Assembly: GCF_000687475.1 (NCBI RefSeq)
Contig: NC_057317.1
Coordinates: 6,200,501-6,264,500 of the forward strand
Length of the DNA: 64,000 nucleotides
Origin: Ustilaginoidea virens
Taxonomy: Eukaryota > Ascomycota > Sordariomycetes > Hypocreales > Clavicipitaceae
Reading direction: 5' to 3'
Below, piece by piece: positions 48,192 to 59,093 of the stretch. Under the pieces are notes generated by a model, which was not told where the DNA came from, made no database searches, and worked only from the letters and a program-made list of their open reading frames with translations. The position numbers and the translations under genes were made by a program. The stretch's first letter is position 1. Each line of letters opens with the position of its first letter.

Positions 48192-48203
48192 GGTTATGAG
48201 CCC
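48192..48203 (+). other. Copia1-D half-tRNA-iMet primer site
   Basis: GGTTATGAGCCC starts at the first base after the LTR and complements the initiator tRNA-Met anticodon arm (GGGCUCAUAACC). Confidence 0.85.
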
Positions 48204-48469
48204 GGATGTCTCAAGGCTTCCAGCTTAAGACTTTTTTACGCTAACTTAGGATTTTAACGCATTTGGCAGCTAACCTTCCAGGAATCTAACTAACGATATT
48301 ACTAATCGGCAGTAAAGGACTGATCATCCTAGATTTAGGAACCTAGCTACTACACTAAGCTGCAATACATCCTTGCAACAGGATTTTCTAAGGTTATTCC
48401 TTAATGCAGCTTTCTTCTAGTTTTATCTAGATTTTCAGTCTTGATTTTCTTCGCATTTTTAAGACTTTC

Positions 48470-49735
48470 CGGCACCTTTTCTCTTCCTATAATAGCCAGT
48501 CAGAATATTCCTACCGCTGATAACCTAAGCTATACGGCAGAGGTAGAAGAATCTGATAATGACCAGGAAATTGCCTAGCTTAGGGAAGACTAATAGGAAA
48601 TAAGAAAAGAATTTAACTATAAATTTAATCGAATTAATTCTAAAATCGATTTTTTGGCTGATAAGGTGGGCACCTTAGTAGACAGACTAATCAAGCCTGC
48701 TACTAGCCCACTATCCCAGGATATGATGGATGTAGATACCTTCCAAACCCCTATAGGTAAAAGAAATAACCTACCATCACTACCTAAAGCCCAGCAGCAA
48801 CCCCTGCCGGTTCCATCCAGCATTAGCAGCCAAGTTAGCGCTATAGCTATTAAGGAACTAGCCAAAACAGCCAACGGATTCCAGGAATCCCAAAAGCTAA
48901 GGGGGGCATCTAACTTCGACTAATAGAAACAGGCCCTTATGATTCAACTTAGGGCACTTAATATCGCCAAATTTATCGAAGATCCTTCTATTGCCAGCAA
49001 ATTTAATGACTCAGAGTAAGCACTTTTACTATTACTTATTAAGAATAGTTGCATAGAAGGACCAGCTGCCGCTATTAACTGGTGTACTGACCTAGAGTCA
49101 GCCTTTATATTACTCACTAAATAGTATTCTTACTCATCAGACGTACAGTGGACCTACCTATACCCTGCCTTCCATCAACTAAATTTTACAGGCTATAAGG
49201 GTACCTTAGAATCTTTCAACGCCTCCTTTAATAGCTACCTATCTAGGCTGTAAATTTTAGGCTCCCACATACAACCTTTCGACCAAATCAGCCAGTATTT
49301 ACATACTGTAGAAGGGGTCTTTTTTCAGTAGGCAGAACGGTACCGCATAATAATGAGAATCGCCTATACTCAGGGAAATATATCAAATATTAACCTGCAA
49401 TTTTATATGGTTGATTTACTGGAAGAATAACGCATTAAAGGGTCATCAGTAGCAAGGGCTACCACCCACCTCGCAAAGGTTAAGGGTGCCGCTACTAACA
49501 GCAATAGTAGCAAGCCAGCTAGTAACAACACTAGCAAAGGTGGTAAAAATACTACTACCAACGCCAATAAAAAGAACAAACAGGGGTCTTCTACCCAACA
49601 ATAAGGGTCTTCTTCAGCCACATAGGGCAAGCCGGAAAATAAGAAGAAGAATAAAAAAAAGAAAGATTCAGCTAATAAAGCAATACCCCACAAAAGACCG
49701 ACAAAAAGGAAAAGACTATTAATTCCTTCGTACTA
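48470..49735 (+). pseudogene. Copia1-D gag
   Basis: Open piece at 48654-48923. It continues through QKQALMIQLRALNIAKFIE and a central gag region (GTLESFNASFNSYLSRLQIL) to a Lys/Asn/Ser/Gln-rich tail at 49480-49740 that may bind RNA in place of a zinc knuckle. The start codon was not found. Scattered TAG/TAA codons interrupt it. Confidence 0.87.
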
Positions 49736-52700
49736 AGGAATTATAACACTCTAAGTCTTACACCCAGTAAGACAGCCTATTCTTCCTTCCAAAACCGCGA
49801 ATATATACAATTTCTAGCTACCAGCTATAGTGCATAATCCGGTAGGAAAACGCCAACAGATTCTTTACTCTACGATATTGGTTCTACGGTGCATATCATT
49901 AACGATAAAAAGCACTTTACCTACTTCCAATACTATACCGGAAATAGACTAATCATCAGCATAGGTGGTAGCCCAATCAAGCCCAGTGGGTGGGGCATAG
50001 CGCGTTTTACCGTGCTATAGGCCACTAACCCATCTTAGTGGGGCACCTTAGAGCTGACCAACGCCCTCTTTATACCAGCTTTTGATATTAATATCTTTAG
50101 CGGCATTAAACACTATCTAAATCGTGGCAGTATTCAGGGCCAAAGCCTAGTTAACAGCAACAACAAGTGCATTAGGCTTCTTAATTTTAAGAAGTATGGC
50201 TTCTTTTTATAATAAAAAGGGGTAGATTCGCTGTTTTTATACCATTCTAGCTAAAATCACCCGGCTTTATATAGTATCTCGGTCGAATTACCTGCCCTAG
50301 CCAACCTAGAAGAATACGAGGAATATCCCCTGCTAGAGGATTTACCTACCCCACTAGCTGACTCGGACCTTCTACTAGCTAATCCACTAGCTAATTCGCA
50401 AGCTGACCCACCAGCTAGTCCTGGTTTTTCGGTGGTACCAATAGAGGCTGCTATTTCCAATACAGCCCAACCACTACAAAGGGCCCCGGTCACCCTCAAC
50501 CCAGCCCTAGTCACAATACCAGCTGCTGATACAGAATATCAAAAGCTACTATTATTAGCCGGACTTTAGTATATCCGGCTTAGGCACATTAGAATCCAAC
50601 TTCTAAAGAAAACCTATACATCAACTATAGGGTTACCTAATCTCAGTAAGGTAAAGGATTCTGACTTCAACTGCATCGCCTGTAAAAGGGCAAAGTCAGT
50701 TCGGCGTTTTACATTAGGGGCTATACCAGACCCGATGCACTATTTGGATATTATAGAGGGTGATATTTTCTAAATTAATCCTCTTCTATACAACAAACGC
50801 CCTATTTGCCTCATCTTAGTTAACCGGAAATCACGCTTCCGTTAGGTGCATTTACTACCTAATAAGGAAGGGCCCACGGTATTCCCAGTATTATAGGGGT
50901 TCTTCCAAGGTCTTAGGAATCGCTACGGCAAATCAGCTATTAAATTCCACTATGATGGTGGCAAGGAAATCAACGACATCATTATAGCCTGGCTAGCTCT
51001 TAAGGGTATAGATTTTTTAACCTCTTCCTTTTATATTTATAAGCAAAATAGGTTAGCAGAACGCTCTATACGGGTTATTATTGACCGACTTAGAGCTACT
51101 ATACTTTGGTCTCGGTTACCTTCTTACCTTTAGTCTGTAGTGATTCTCAATATTACTACCTTAGTAAATCTAATAGTAGTCTTAAACCGTTCCTTGTCAC
51201 CTTTTGAGGAATTAAAGAAGGACTTTCCGGAAATTACGCACTACTACCTACCCGACCTTACTAGCTTTAGGGCTATTAGTGTGGCTATAGAGGTGCTAAT
51301 CCCTCCAGAAAAACGGGTTATCAGCCACAAGCTGGCCCCCCGGACCGAGTCAGGTAGGTTACTAGCTATGCTAGGTAACGGCACCTACCTCGTCTACATC
51401 CCATATCGCCGGGTCGTCACCAAGACCTCTTTTATTACTTTTACCTACCAAAATGAAGGTATAGGCCCTATTTCAAGTGGCCTAGAGGGCACTTTTGATT
51501 TCTAACCGCCTTCTAATTTAGAGGGGGTAAACATCGACCAAATTGCTTTAGAAGAGCCTATTTAGAAATCGCCTCGGCAAAATATGCCTATTTCAGGCGT
51601 AGCCGAAGGCACAAGCCTACCACAGGCCACGGGCCCACCACAACTAATAGGCCTGCTATAACCAGTAGGCCTACTACAACTAGTAGGCCTACCACAGCAC
51701 TCTGCAACATTTCCCAGTAATTCGCCGTTTTTCGATTCCAAATCGCTTCAGCCTAACTCAGCTTTTCAGCTTGGGCAAGACGGTCCGCTTTCACCGGCTA
51801 AGGAAAATACACCTTTTTCCTATACAAAAAGGCTGCAAATACTAGGAAATGCAGAAAGCTCTCGTCATTAGGAATCTCAACCACAGAGATTTTCCGAATC
51901 CGTCATAAAAGTGGGCATAACCCATACAAGTGAAAATTCTGACTTGCCCCACACAATAAATTTTTAATAGTCCGAATCTCAAAGCCCCATATATACTGAT
52001 TTTCTGCGACTTTCCGACACAATAGATTCTGCCTTTTCGCCCGGCTTCCTAGTAAATACAGCATTTCGCCATAGTAAAACGCTGCCTATACTAGAATATC
52101 TAAAATTCGAGAGTCTAGATATCGCCTTAAATGAGAGACCGTGGGAGAAAATATTTCGAGTACTAGAAAATAAGCCTATTACGGCCACTAGGGGTAGAAG
52201 AAGAACGCATATATGGATACGAGACATGTAAGGTATCTTAAATTACGGATACTATAGGTCACTTTCTGGCCTACAAGCGGACCAATAGGGTTTTTTCCCA
52301 CCCACACAACCGGAAAACAACGGCATTTTTCCACCCACCCAGCCGGAAAACAATAGCATTTTCGGGTTCCCACCTACCCAGCCGAAAAACAATAGAATTT
52401 TCGGATACCCAGGCAGCCCCCCAGAGGCTCCCATACAGGATTTCCCCCCTTCCTATGCTTTTTACCAGCAAATGTACGATATATACTGTGCAGCTAAGAT
52501 TAAGGCTGCAAAACGGGCCCCAGAAGGTATGCCTAATAGCTGGAAGGAAGTCTTACACAGCCCACATAAGGATAGCTAGGTTAAGGCCTTATTTTCGGAA
52601 TTCGAGCAATTAATCGACTTAAATATCTTCCAATTTATACTAAAGGCTAGTATTCCTACTAGTAGGAAGATATTACGCAACCGGCCTGTTTTTCGTGTAA

Positions 52701-54178
52701 AGAAAGATGCGAATAATAACCCGGTTAAATATAAGGCACGATTAGTTATTAAAGGCTTTATGCAGGTATTTGGGTAAGACTTTACGGAGACTTATGCCTC
52801 TACTTCGATCCTACCAACATAGAGGATTATCCTTGCTCTTGCTGCTGCAAATAATTGGGAAATAGAGCAAATCGACTTTATTAGTGCCTTTCTAAATAGT
52901 GAACTACTAGAGACGATTTATATGGAGATTCCAGCTAGTTTTCTAGAATTTGCAGAAAGCCTACTCTTACCTAACCTAGCTTTGTGGTCTGACTAGTAGC
53001 GTCATCGACTTCTAGCCTTGCTTACTAAGGTTGGATATAACCCCTCTGTATCACAGGTCATACTATTAAAGAAAGCCTTATATAGGCTAAAATAAGGCCC
53101 TCGCGAGTAGCAGTTACGGTTAAAAGACCTTCTAGTGTAAGAGGGTTTTAAGCTGTTACTTTCTAATGCTGCCGTCTTCTATAATAAAGGGACGTATACC
53201 TTTATTGTGACCTATATGGATAACTGCTTGATTGTCGGTCTGGATTTGAGCTATATTGACCAGCTTAAGACCAAGTTCTATAAGGTTTATGCTATAGAAG
53301 ACCGAAGACCTGCCTCCTTCTTTCTAGGAGTGCAGATTATTAGGGATAGAGAAAAGGGCCTATTATAGCTGCACTAATCGCAATTTATTGCGGAAGTCCT
53401 TGAGAAATTCAACCTTAAGGACGCACAACCGCATCTAATCCCGCTACAGCCCGGTATACTTGCTGAGGCTGACGATACGCCGCTGGATGCTAATAATCAA
53501 CACTTATTCCAGCAGCTAGTAGGGATATCGATGTGGTTGATGATGATGTCAAGACCTGACCTTACCTTTCTAACGCAATACCTGTCACGATATATGCAAC
53601 AGGCTTCCACTATACAGCTTAATGCTGCTAAGGGCGCTTTTCGCTACTTAGCTGGTACGGCAAATACAGCCATTTGTTACCGTTATCGAGCCGCTAAAGC
53701 TACCGTAGTATTAGCTGCATTTTCTGATAGCGATTTTGCTGGATGCCGGCTGACTTCGAAGTCCACTAGTGGTTATCTTACTACTTTGAATGGTGGGCCT
53801 ATTAGCTGGAGGTTAAAACGGTCTTCGACTGTGGTTTTATTAATGCTTGAAGCCGAGTCTGATGTAATGCTTGAGGCGCTTCGCGAAGTGGAATAGATAT
53901 CTAATTTATTTAAAGAAATCCAGGTCGATATTTAATGCCCGATACTACTATACTGCGATAACTAAGGGTCTATTTCTAATGCAAATGACCCAAATCAGCA
54001 TGCCCGCACTAAGCATACATTGCTTAAATTCCGGTATATACGTGAGAAGGCCCACGGTGGCCTGGTAAAAATATCTTATTTACCTACGATAGATATGCCT
54101 GCGGATGGACTTACCAAACCACTCCCAAGCCCGAAATTCCCCATATTTCGGCAATTATTAGGGCTGCAATCCCTATAA
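49735..54178 (+). pseudogene. Copia1-D pol: protease, integrase, RT, RNase H
   Basis: Protease near 49800-50010 has D-I-G-S where D-T-G-S is expected. Integrase at 50690-51130 has FHYDGGKEIND and NGLAERSIR, followed by an open frame at 51140-51505. The linker is at 51500-52440. RT at 52520-53500 has KKDANNNPVKYKARLVIKGF; its catalytic box reads YMDN at 53213-53224 (YIDD in Copia1-B), a D-to-N RIP change. RNase H is at 53530-54178, open at 53531-53896, with SDSDFAGCR and an HARTKH-type motif, ending in TAA at 54176-54178. Inactive. Confidence 0.93.
51630..52430 (+). repeat. Copia1-D linker repeats
   Basis: About four 18-21 bp GTAGGCCTAC-type units lie at about 51640-51705. Three roughly 39 bp units encoding P-P-T-Q-P-x-N-N lie at about 52297-52410. 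Copia1-B at the same place has an AGTCAGTCTGT array instead. Confidence 0.75.
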
Positions 54179-54258
54179 TTTTTTTTTTTCTTCTTTTTTA
54201 CGGGACTTCTTTCTTTTATTCTAACGCTAGGATTAGCCATATTGCTAATCAGAGGGGG

Positions 54259-54973
54259 TGTTGAAATCAGCGCCTTTTTAGCTGTATTTTGGTACTAGTC
54301 TCGCTACCATACGACGTTTCTGCGTTGAGATATCGCGGTGGCTATACCAGGCGCTATGGTGGGGCACAGCGCCCCACAACGCCGATTACAGTGGGCCACA
54401 GCGCCGGTCACGGCACCGGTACAGCGACCCACATCCGGCCACAGCGGCCGGTCACAGTGGGCCACAGGGCCCACAATAGGCGGCGCATTTCTACGGGATT
54501 ACCAAATGGGCAAATCAGCACTTTCGGCCTTCTACATACAGTCACCCGCTACACCGCGCCTTTACGGCACACCGATATAGGGCTTCCGGCCCGTACGGCA
54601 GGCTGTTATAGGGCATCCGGCACACCGCTACAAGCCACTGGGCTTGGTTGGGTAGGCATTGGGTAGGATATTGGGCACAGACTGGGCACGGTTGGGCAGA
54701 CCGACTTTTCGTCGGGTTTTTTCGCTATTTTTGCGGTTTTTCATTATTTTCAACCACTTTTTCAAGATAGTAGAAATATGCCCAAAATTCCCTCTTTCTA
54801 GCTAGAATAGTCACCAATAATTAGAATCAGATTTTCCTGACATCTTTGCTCTGGTCAACCTCTTATACGCTTTAAATCTTTAACCAGCTCTTGTTTTATT
54901 CTGCAATGCCTTATACGCCACTGTCGGTATCCAGTACATTTCCAACAGTGTTCTGAATCACCATTTTGCAACA
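54259..54973 (+). repeat. Copia1-D 3' LTR
   Basis: 715 bp; the few differences from 47477-48191 are mainly transitions. Followed by ACCTT. Confidence 0.96.
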
Positions 54974-55405
54974 ACCTTATATGTTATGTCAAGTCACCAT
55001 TATCTATTATGGCTTAGGAGGCTATTTATCGCACTGGCCGAAGCCCTATTATTATTATAGAACGCGATAAATAGTCTGCTAGAAATGGATTTACAGCGCG
55101 AAGCTATTAGAAGGCTTTATCTAAAGGTCTTTTACCTATTTTTAACGGCATAAGGCTTTTCCAGTAAGATAACGCGAAAATTCACGTTTGCGCTAGTACG
55201 GCTCATTAGCTTTCTAAGCATGCAATTATCCGGATTGAATGGCCTACACATTCGCCTGATTTAAACCCTATTGAGCATATATGGAAAGCTCTAAAGCAGG
55301 AATTAGTAACTGCTAACCCTTATCTATCTAATCTTAAAAAAAATGAGGCGCATAAGGCTGAATTAACCGAATGTATTAAAAAAGCGTGGGCAGTAATACC
55401 ATAGG

Positions 55406-55977
55406 TGTAACGAAGTGGCCTAACTGGGCCCTAAGCGGGTGTCGCGCACATCGCCAGGTAAAAACCTACTCTCTTGACCATACGGCCAAAAGGGTACGTA
55501 TTATACCAAGTTACTATGACTTGGTACAATTGACACCTATATCATACTAGCCGCGCGCACTTACTGTAAGCTTGTCCTTAGTATGAGACGGGCGTAGCCC
55601 GAATCCTTGACACAGCTTCCCTCTCCGCAGGCCCTTTAAGCTCGTGCAGCTGGCGCCGACCATATGATACTACACACCCCCCAGAGGCTAGTAGCACGTC
55701 CTCTGTAAGCCCAGGTGAAGAGCACCGTATGCGGGATTTAAACCTGTGACCTTGGGTAACTTGGTACAAATGTAACGAAGTGGCCCAACTGGGCCCTAAG
55801 CGGGTGTCGCGCACATCGCCAGGTAAAAACCTACTCTCTTGACCATACGGCCAAAAGAGTACGTATTATACTAAGTTACTATGACTTGGTACAATTGACA
55901 CCTATATCATACTAGCCGCGCGCACTTACTGTAAGCTTGTCCTTAGTATGAGACGGGCGTAGCCCGAATCCTTAACA
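55406..55977 (-). mobile_element. TRIM: 572 bp miniature LTR retrotransposon
   Basis: Two 207 bp direct repeats (55406-55612, 55771-55977) with TG...CA ends enclose 158 bp of non-coding sequence. A 5 bp duplication ATAGG (55401-55405, 55978-55982) lies in the Tc1-A transposase. Minus orientation is inferred from a polypurine tract GGAGAGGGAAG next to the left LTR (55617-55627) and a primer-like site next to the right LTR. The LTR start on the minus strand, TGTCAAGGATTCGGGCTACG, resembles chromovirus LTRs. It encodes nothing, so it would depend on another element's enzymes. The few differences between its LTRs are transitions. Confidence 0.9.
55756..55768 (-). other. TRIM putative self-priming primer site
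   Basis: Minus TGTACCAAGTTAC, 2 nt inside the 5' LTR end. It complements the LTR segment GTAACTTGGTATA (minus, 55503-55515) with one G-U type pair. The spacing equals that of the Gypsy elements. The motif also occurs as an inverted repeat within the LTR, so chance sharing is possible. Confidence 0.5.
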
Positions 55978-56211
55978 ATAGGCCTTAATTACGAGGCTAA
56001 TTGAGTCAATGCCACGGCGCTTGCACGCTGTAATTTGCGCACGTGGTTGGTATACCAAATATTGATCGCGAAAAGCAGGGCTATTCGCCACATCTTGTTT
56101 TATTAGAATTAATGCATTACTACCTAAGTTGTGGCTATTTGAATTCTTCCGCGATAATACGGTGATGGTGTTGATGTGGGGTTGTTCGTGCATTAACGAA
56201 CACCTACTGTA

Positions 56212-57817
56212 GCTAGTAACCGACCTGACTCGGTCTGGGGGGCTAGCTTACAGCTAATGACACGTTTTTCTGGAGTGATTAGCACCTCTTTAGCCGCACT
56301 AATAGCCCTATAGCTAGTAAGGTCGGATAGGTGGTAGTACGTAATTTCCAAAAAGTCCTTCTTTAATTCCTTAAAAGGTGATAAGGAACGGTTTAAGACT
56401 GCTATTGGATTTACTAAGGTAGTAATACTAAGAATTACTGCAGACTAAAGATAAGAAGGTAACTAAGACTAAAGTATAGTAGCTTTTAGTCGGTTAACGA
56501 TAACCCGTATAGAACGCTTATCTAATCTATTTTGCTCGTAGATATAAGGGGAAAATGTTAGAAAATCTATACCCTTAAGGGCTAGCTAGGCTATAATAAC
56601 GTCGTTGATTTTTTTGCCACCATCATATGAGAATTTAATAGCTGATTTGCCGTAGCGATTCCAAAGACCTTAGAAGAACCCCTATAATACTAGGAATACG
56701 GTAGGTCCCTCTTTGTTAGGTAGTAAATATACCTAATGGAAACGTGATTTCCAGTCTATTAGGATAAGGCAGATAGGGCGTTTATTATATAGTAGAGGAT
56801 TAATTTAAAAAATATCGCCCTCTATGATATCCAAACAGTACATCGGGTCTAGTATGGCCCCTGATGTAAAACGCCGTACTGACTTTGCCCTTTTATAGGC
56901 GATGCAGTTAAAATCAGAATTCTTTACCTTACTAAGGTCAGGTAAGCCGGCTGTAGCGGCGTAAGTCTTCTTAAGAAGTTAGATTCCAATATGCCCTAGC
57001 CTAATATGCTAAAGGCCGGCTAGTAATAGCAGCTTTTGATACTCGATATTAGCTACTGGTACTGGGGCTGGGTTGAGGGCGACCGGGGCCCCCTATAGTG
57101 GTTGGGCTGTATTGGGAATAGCAGCCTCTATTGGTACCACCGAAAAATCAGAGCTAGCTGGTAGGTCAGCTGGTAAATTAGCTTGTAGGTCAGCTTGCGA
57201 ATTAGCTAGTGGAAGTGGAAGGTCTGAGTCAGCTGGTAGGGTAGGTAAATCCTCTTGCAGGGGATATTCCTCGTATTCTTCTAGGTTGGCTAGAGCAGGT
57301 ATTTCGACCAAGATACTATATAAAGCCGGGTGATTTTAGCTAGTATAGTATAAAAACGGCGAATCTACCCCTTTTTATTGTAAAAAGAAGCTATACTTCT
57401 TAAAATTAAGAAGCTCAATGCACTTATTATTGTTGTTAACTAGGTTTTAGCCCTGAATACTGCCACGATTCAAATAGTGTTTAATGCCGTTAAAGATGTT
57501 AATGTTAAAAGTTGGTATGAAGAGGGCGTTGGTTAGCTCTAAAGTGCCCCACTGAAGTGGGTTTGTGCCCTATAGCACGGTAAAACGCGCTATGCCCCAC
57601 TCACTAGGCTTGATTGGGCCACCACCTATGCTAATAACTAGTCTATTTCCAGTATAGTATTAGAAGTAGGTGAAATACTTCTTATCCTTGATAATATACA
57701 GCGTAGAACCAGTATCGTAAAGCAAAGAATCTATTAGCGTTTTCCCACCGGATTGTGCACTATAGCTAGTAGCTAGAAATTACATATATTCGCGGTCCTA
57801 GAAGGAAAAATAAGCTA
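56212..57817 (-). pseudogene. Copia1-C integrase to protease
   Basis: Continuation of Copia1-C right of Tc1-A, collinear with 11640-13230 of Copia1-B. Holds integrase, the pre-domain, a linker (57093-57311) and protease (about 57600-57780). It ends at the TA (57816-57817) used by Tc1-B. Gag and the 5' LTR lie beyond the window. Confidence 0.9.
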
Positions 57818-57922
57818 TAGTGGGTATCCATAAGTCCCGCAACAAAAACGCGTAACGCGAAGTCTTTGCGCCTCAATCAATTTTACCCTTTACATTATAA
57901 CGCCCATAATATGCCCACAACA

Positions 57923-59072
57923 ATGCCTCTAAATCGTGCCTTTGGTACGGAAATATCAGGAAATTGTCAGAAGAATCATGAATTTTCACCAGTGCAAAAA
58001 GCTGCCATGATTGCAGAATTATCGCAAGGTAAAACCTATCGCGCTATAGCTGCTACCTTTAACGCATTACTATCTATAGTATATAGGATATTTAAACGCT
58101 AGAAAGAGGAATCAACACTTGAAAATAAGCCTCGTTTTAGGCGGCCACCAAAGCTTATAGAAGCTAAAAGGCGCTATATTGTTCTTCTTGTCAAAAGGAA
58201 TCGCAGCATTATATATAGTGCCCTAATTAGCGCTATGGGTGGCCGAATAAGCCGCTCAACCATCCGACGGTGTCTTCGAGGCTATTAGCAACGCAAATGG
58301 AAGTCTATAAAAAGAATACCACTATCAAAAGAAATAGCAAAAAAGAGGCTTTATTTTGCACGTTATTGGCTGCAGAAAGTCGAAGAATTGATAGAGGTAA
58401 GTATAATTAAAAATAGCCCCTTCAAATAGCTATTTACTAATATAGCAGCCTCTATAGAAAATCTTCTCTGATTAGACCTCTATTGCAAATCAAGGCAATA
58501 AAATACCATAATGGATATTCCGCGACCCTTATGAGCGATTTAATAAGGATCTTATTAACCTTACCTGCCATATAAAGGCCCTATTATCGATCATGGCCTG
58601 GGGGGCTATTTATCGCATTAGCTGGAGCCCTATTATCATTATAGATCGCGATAAACAGTCTGCTCGAAATAGATATATAGCGCGAAGTTATCAAAAGGCT
58701 CTATCAGAAGGTCTCTTACCTATATACGACGGTATGAGGCTATTCCAGCAAGATAACGCGAGAATTCATACTTGCGCTGCAACATCTCAATGGCTACGGC
58801 GATATATAATTATAGCGATTAAATGGCCTCCGCATTCTCCTGATTTAAACCCTATTAAGTATGTATGGAAGGCTTTAAAGTAGGAATTGGTAACTGCTAA
58901 CCCTCATCTATTAATTTTAAAGAATAATAAGGCGCATAGAGCTAAATTGATAGAATGTATTAAAAAAGCGTGGGCAGCAGTGCCACAGCCCTTAATTACG
59001 AGGTTGATTGAGTCTATGCTATAGTGCTTACATGCTGTAATTCGCGCACGTAGTTGGTATACTAAATATTGA
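57923..59072 (+). pseudogene. Tc1-B DD34E transposase, two exons
   Basis: Exons 57923-58396 and 58446-59072 give 366 codons plus TGA, identical to Tc1-A. The N-terminal helix-turn-helix region is open at 57866-58102 (FSPVQKAAMIAELSQGKTYR). The C-terminal catalytic half is open at 58593-58883 with QQDNARIH and PDLNPIKYVW. The third catalytic residue is K instead of E, a GAG to AAG change. The first block reads FSD-stop-TS. So this copy is dead even where it is open. Confidence 0.92.
58397..58445 (+). other. 49 bp intron in Tc1-B transposase
   Basis: GTAAGT donor, TACTAATATAG acceptor end, phase 0. Without removal the two coding halves are in different frames (positions 2 and 0 modulo 3); with removal they join. 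Confidence 0.82.
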
Positions 59073-59093
59073 TCGCGAAAAGTAGGGCTATTC

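Larger units (their letters stand above)
47477..54973 (+). mobile_element. Copia1-D, complete Ty1/copia element (7497 bp), best preserved
   Basis: LTRs of 715 bp at 47477-48191 and 54259-54973; target duplication ACCTT (47472-47476, 54974-54978) inside the Tc1-A transposase. It has the longest open pieces of the family. Order: leader, gag, protease, integrase, linker, RT, RNase H, polypurine tract AGAGGGGG (54251-54258). Confidence 0.97.
46837..56065 (+). pseudogene. Tc1-A DD34E transposase, split by intron, Copia1-D and TRIM
   Basis: Coding parts are 46837-47310, 47360-47476, 54979-55405 and 55983-56065: 366 codons plus TGA, in one frame. The N-terminal helix-turn-helix region reads FSPVQKAAIVAELS and AVAAAFNISPST. 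The catalytic triad is readable: D in IFSDETSIANH, D in QDNAKIH (its neighbour is a stop), E in PDLNPIEHIW, with 34 residues between the last two. Several codons are RIP stops, and one CGA has become TGA. The same 366-codon length in Tc1-B supports the model. Confidence 0.92.
46733..56209 (+). mobile_element. Tc1-A, Tc1/mariner transposon holding Copia1-D and a TRIM
   Basis: Terminal inverted repeats of about 28 bp (46733-46760 and 56182-56209; outer CAGTAGG, inner TAATGCACGAACAA), flanked by a TA duplication (46731-46732, 56210-56211) in Copia1-C integrase. Removing Copia1-D, the TRIM and one copy of each target duplication leaves 1398 bp, normal for a Tc1 element. Confidence 0.94.
57818..59093 (+). 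mobile_element. Tc1-B, Tc1/mariner transposon, 3' end outside the window
   Basis: Begins TAGTGGGTATCC (CAGTGGG before RIP) after TA. Internal sequence parallels Tc1-A from the CGCGTARCGCG stretch on, but the outermost terminal bases differ, so it is a related subfamily. Copia2-B interrupts it at 59093, just past the transposase stop; the target copy is TATTC (59089-59093). Confidence 0.9.

Noticed and set aside
52188..52471. Three overlapping minus-strand frames of 60-66 codons with G-W-V-G-G-type repeats
   Set aside because: Antisense reading of the Copia1-D P-P-T-Q-P-x-N-N linker repeats.
55613..55770. tRNA gene or SINE head inside the TRIM, because of a B-box-like GGTTTAAATCC on the minus strand (55735-55745)
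   Set aside because: No matching A box and no cloverleaf with a closed acceptor stem could be built by eye; the flanking direct repeats and target duplication fit an LTR element.
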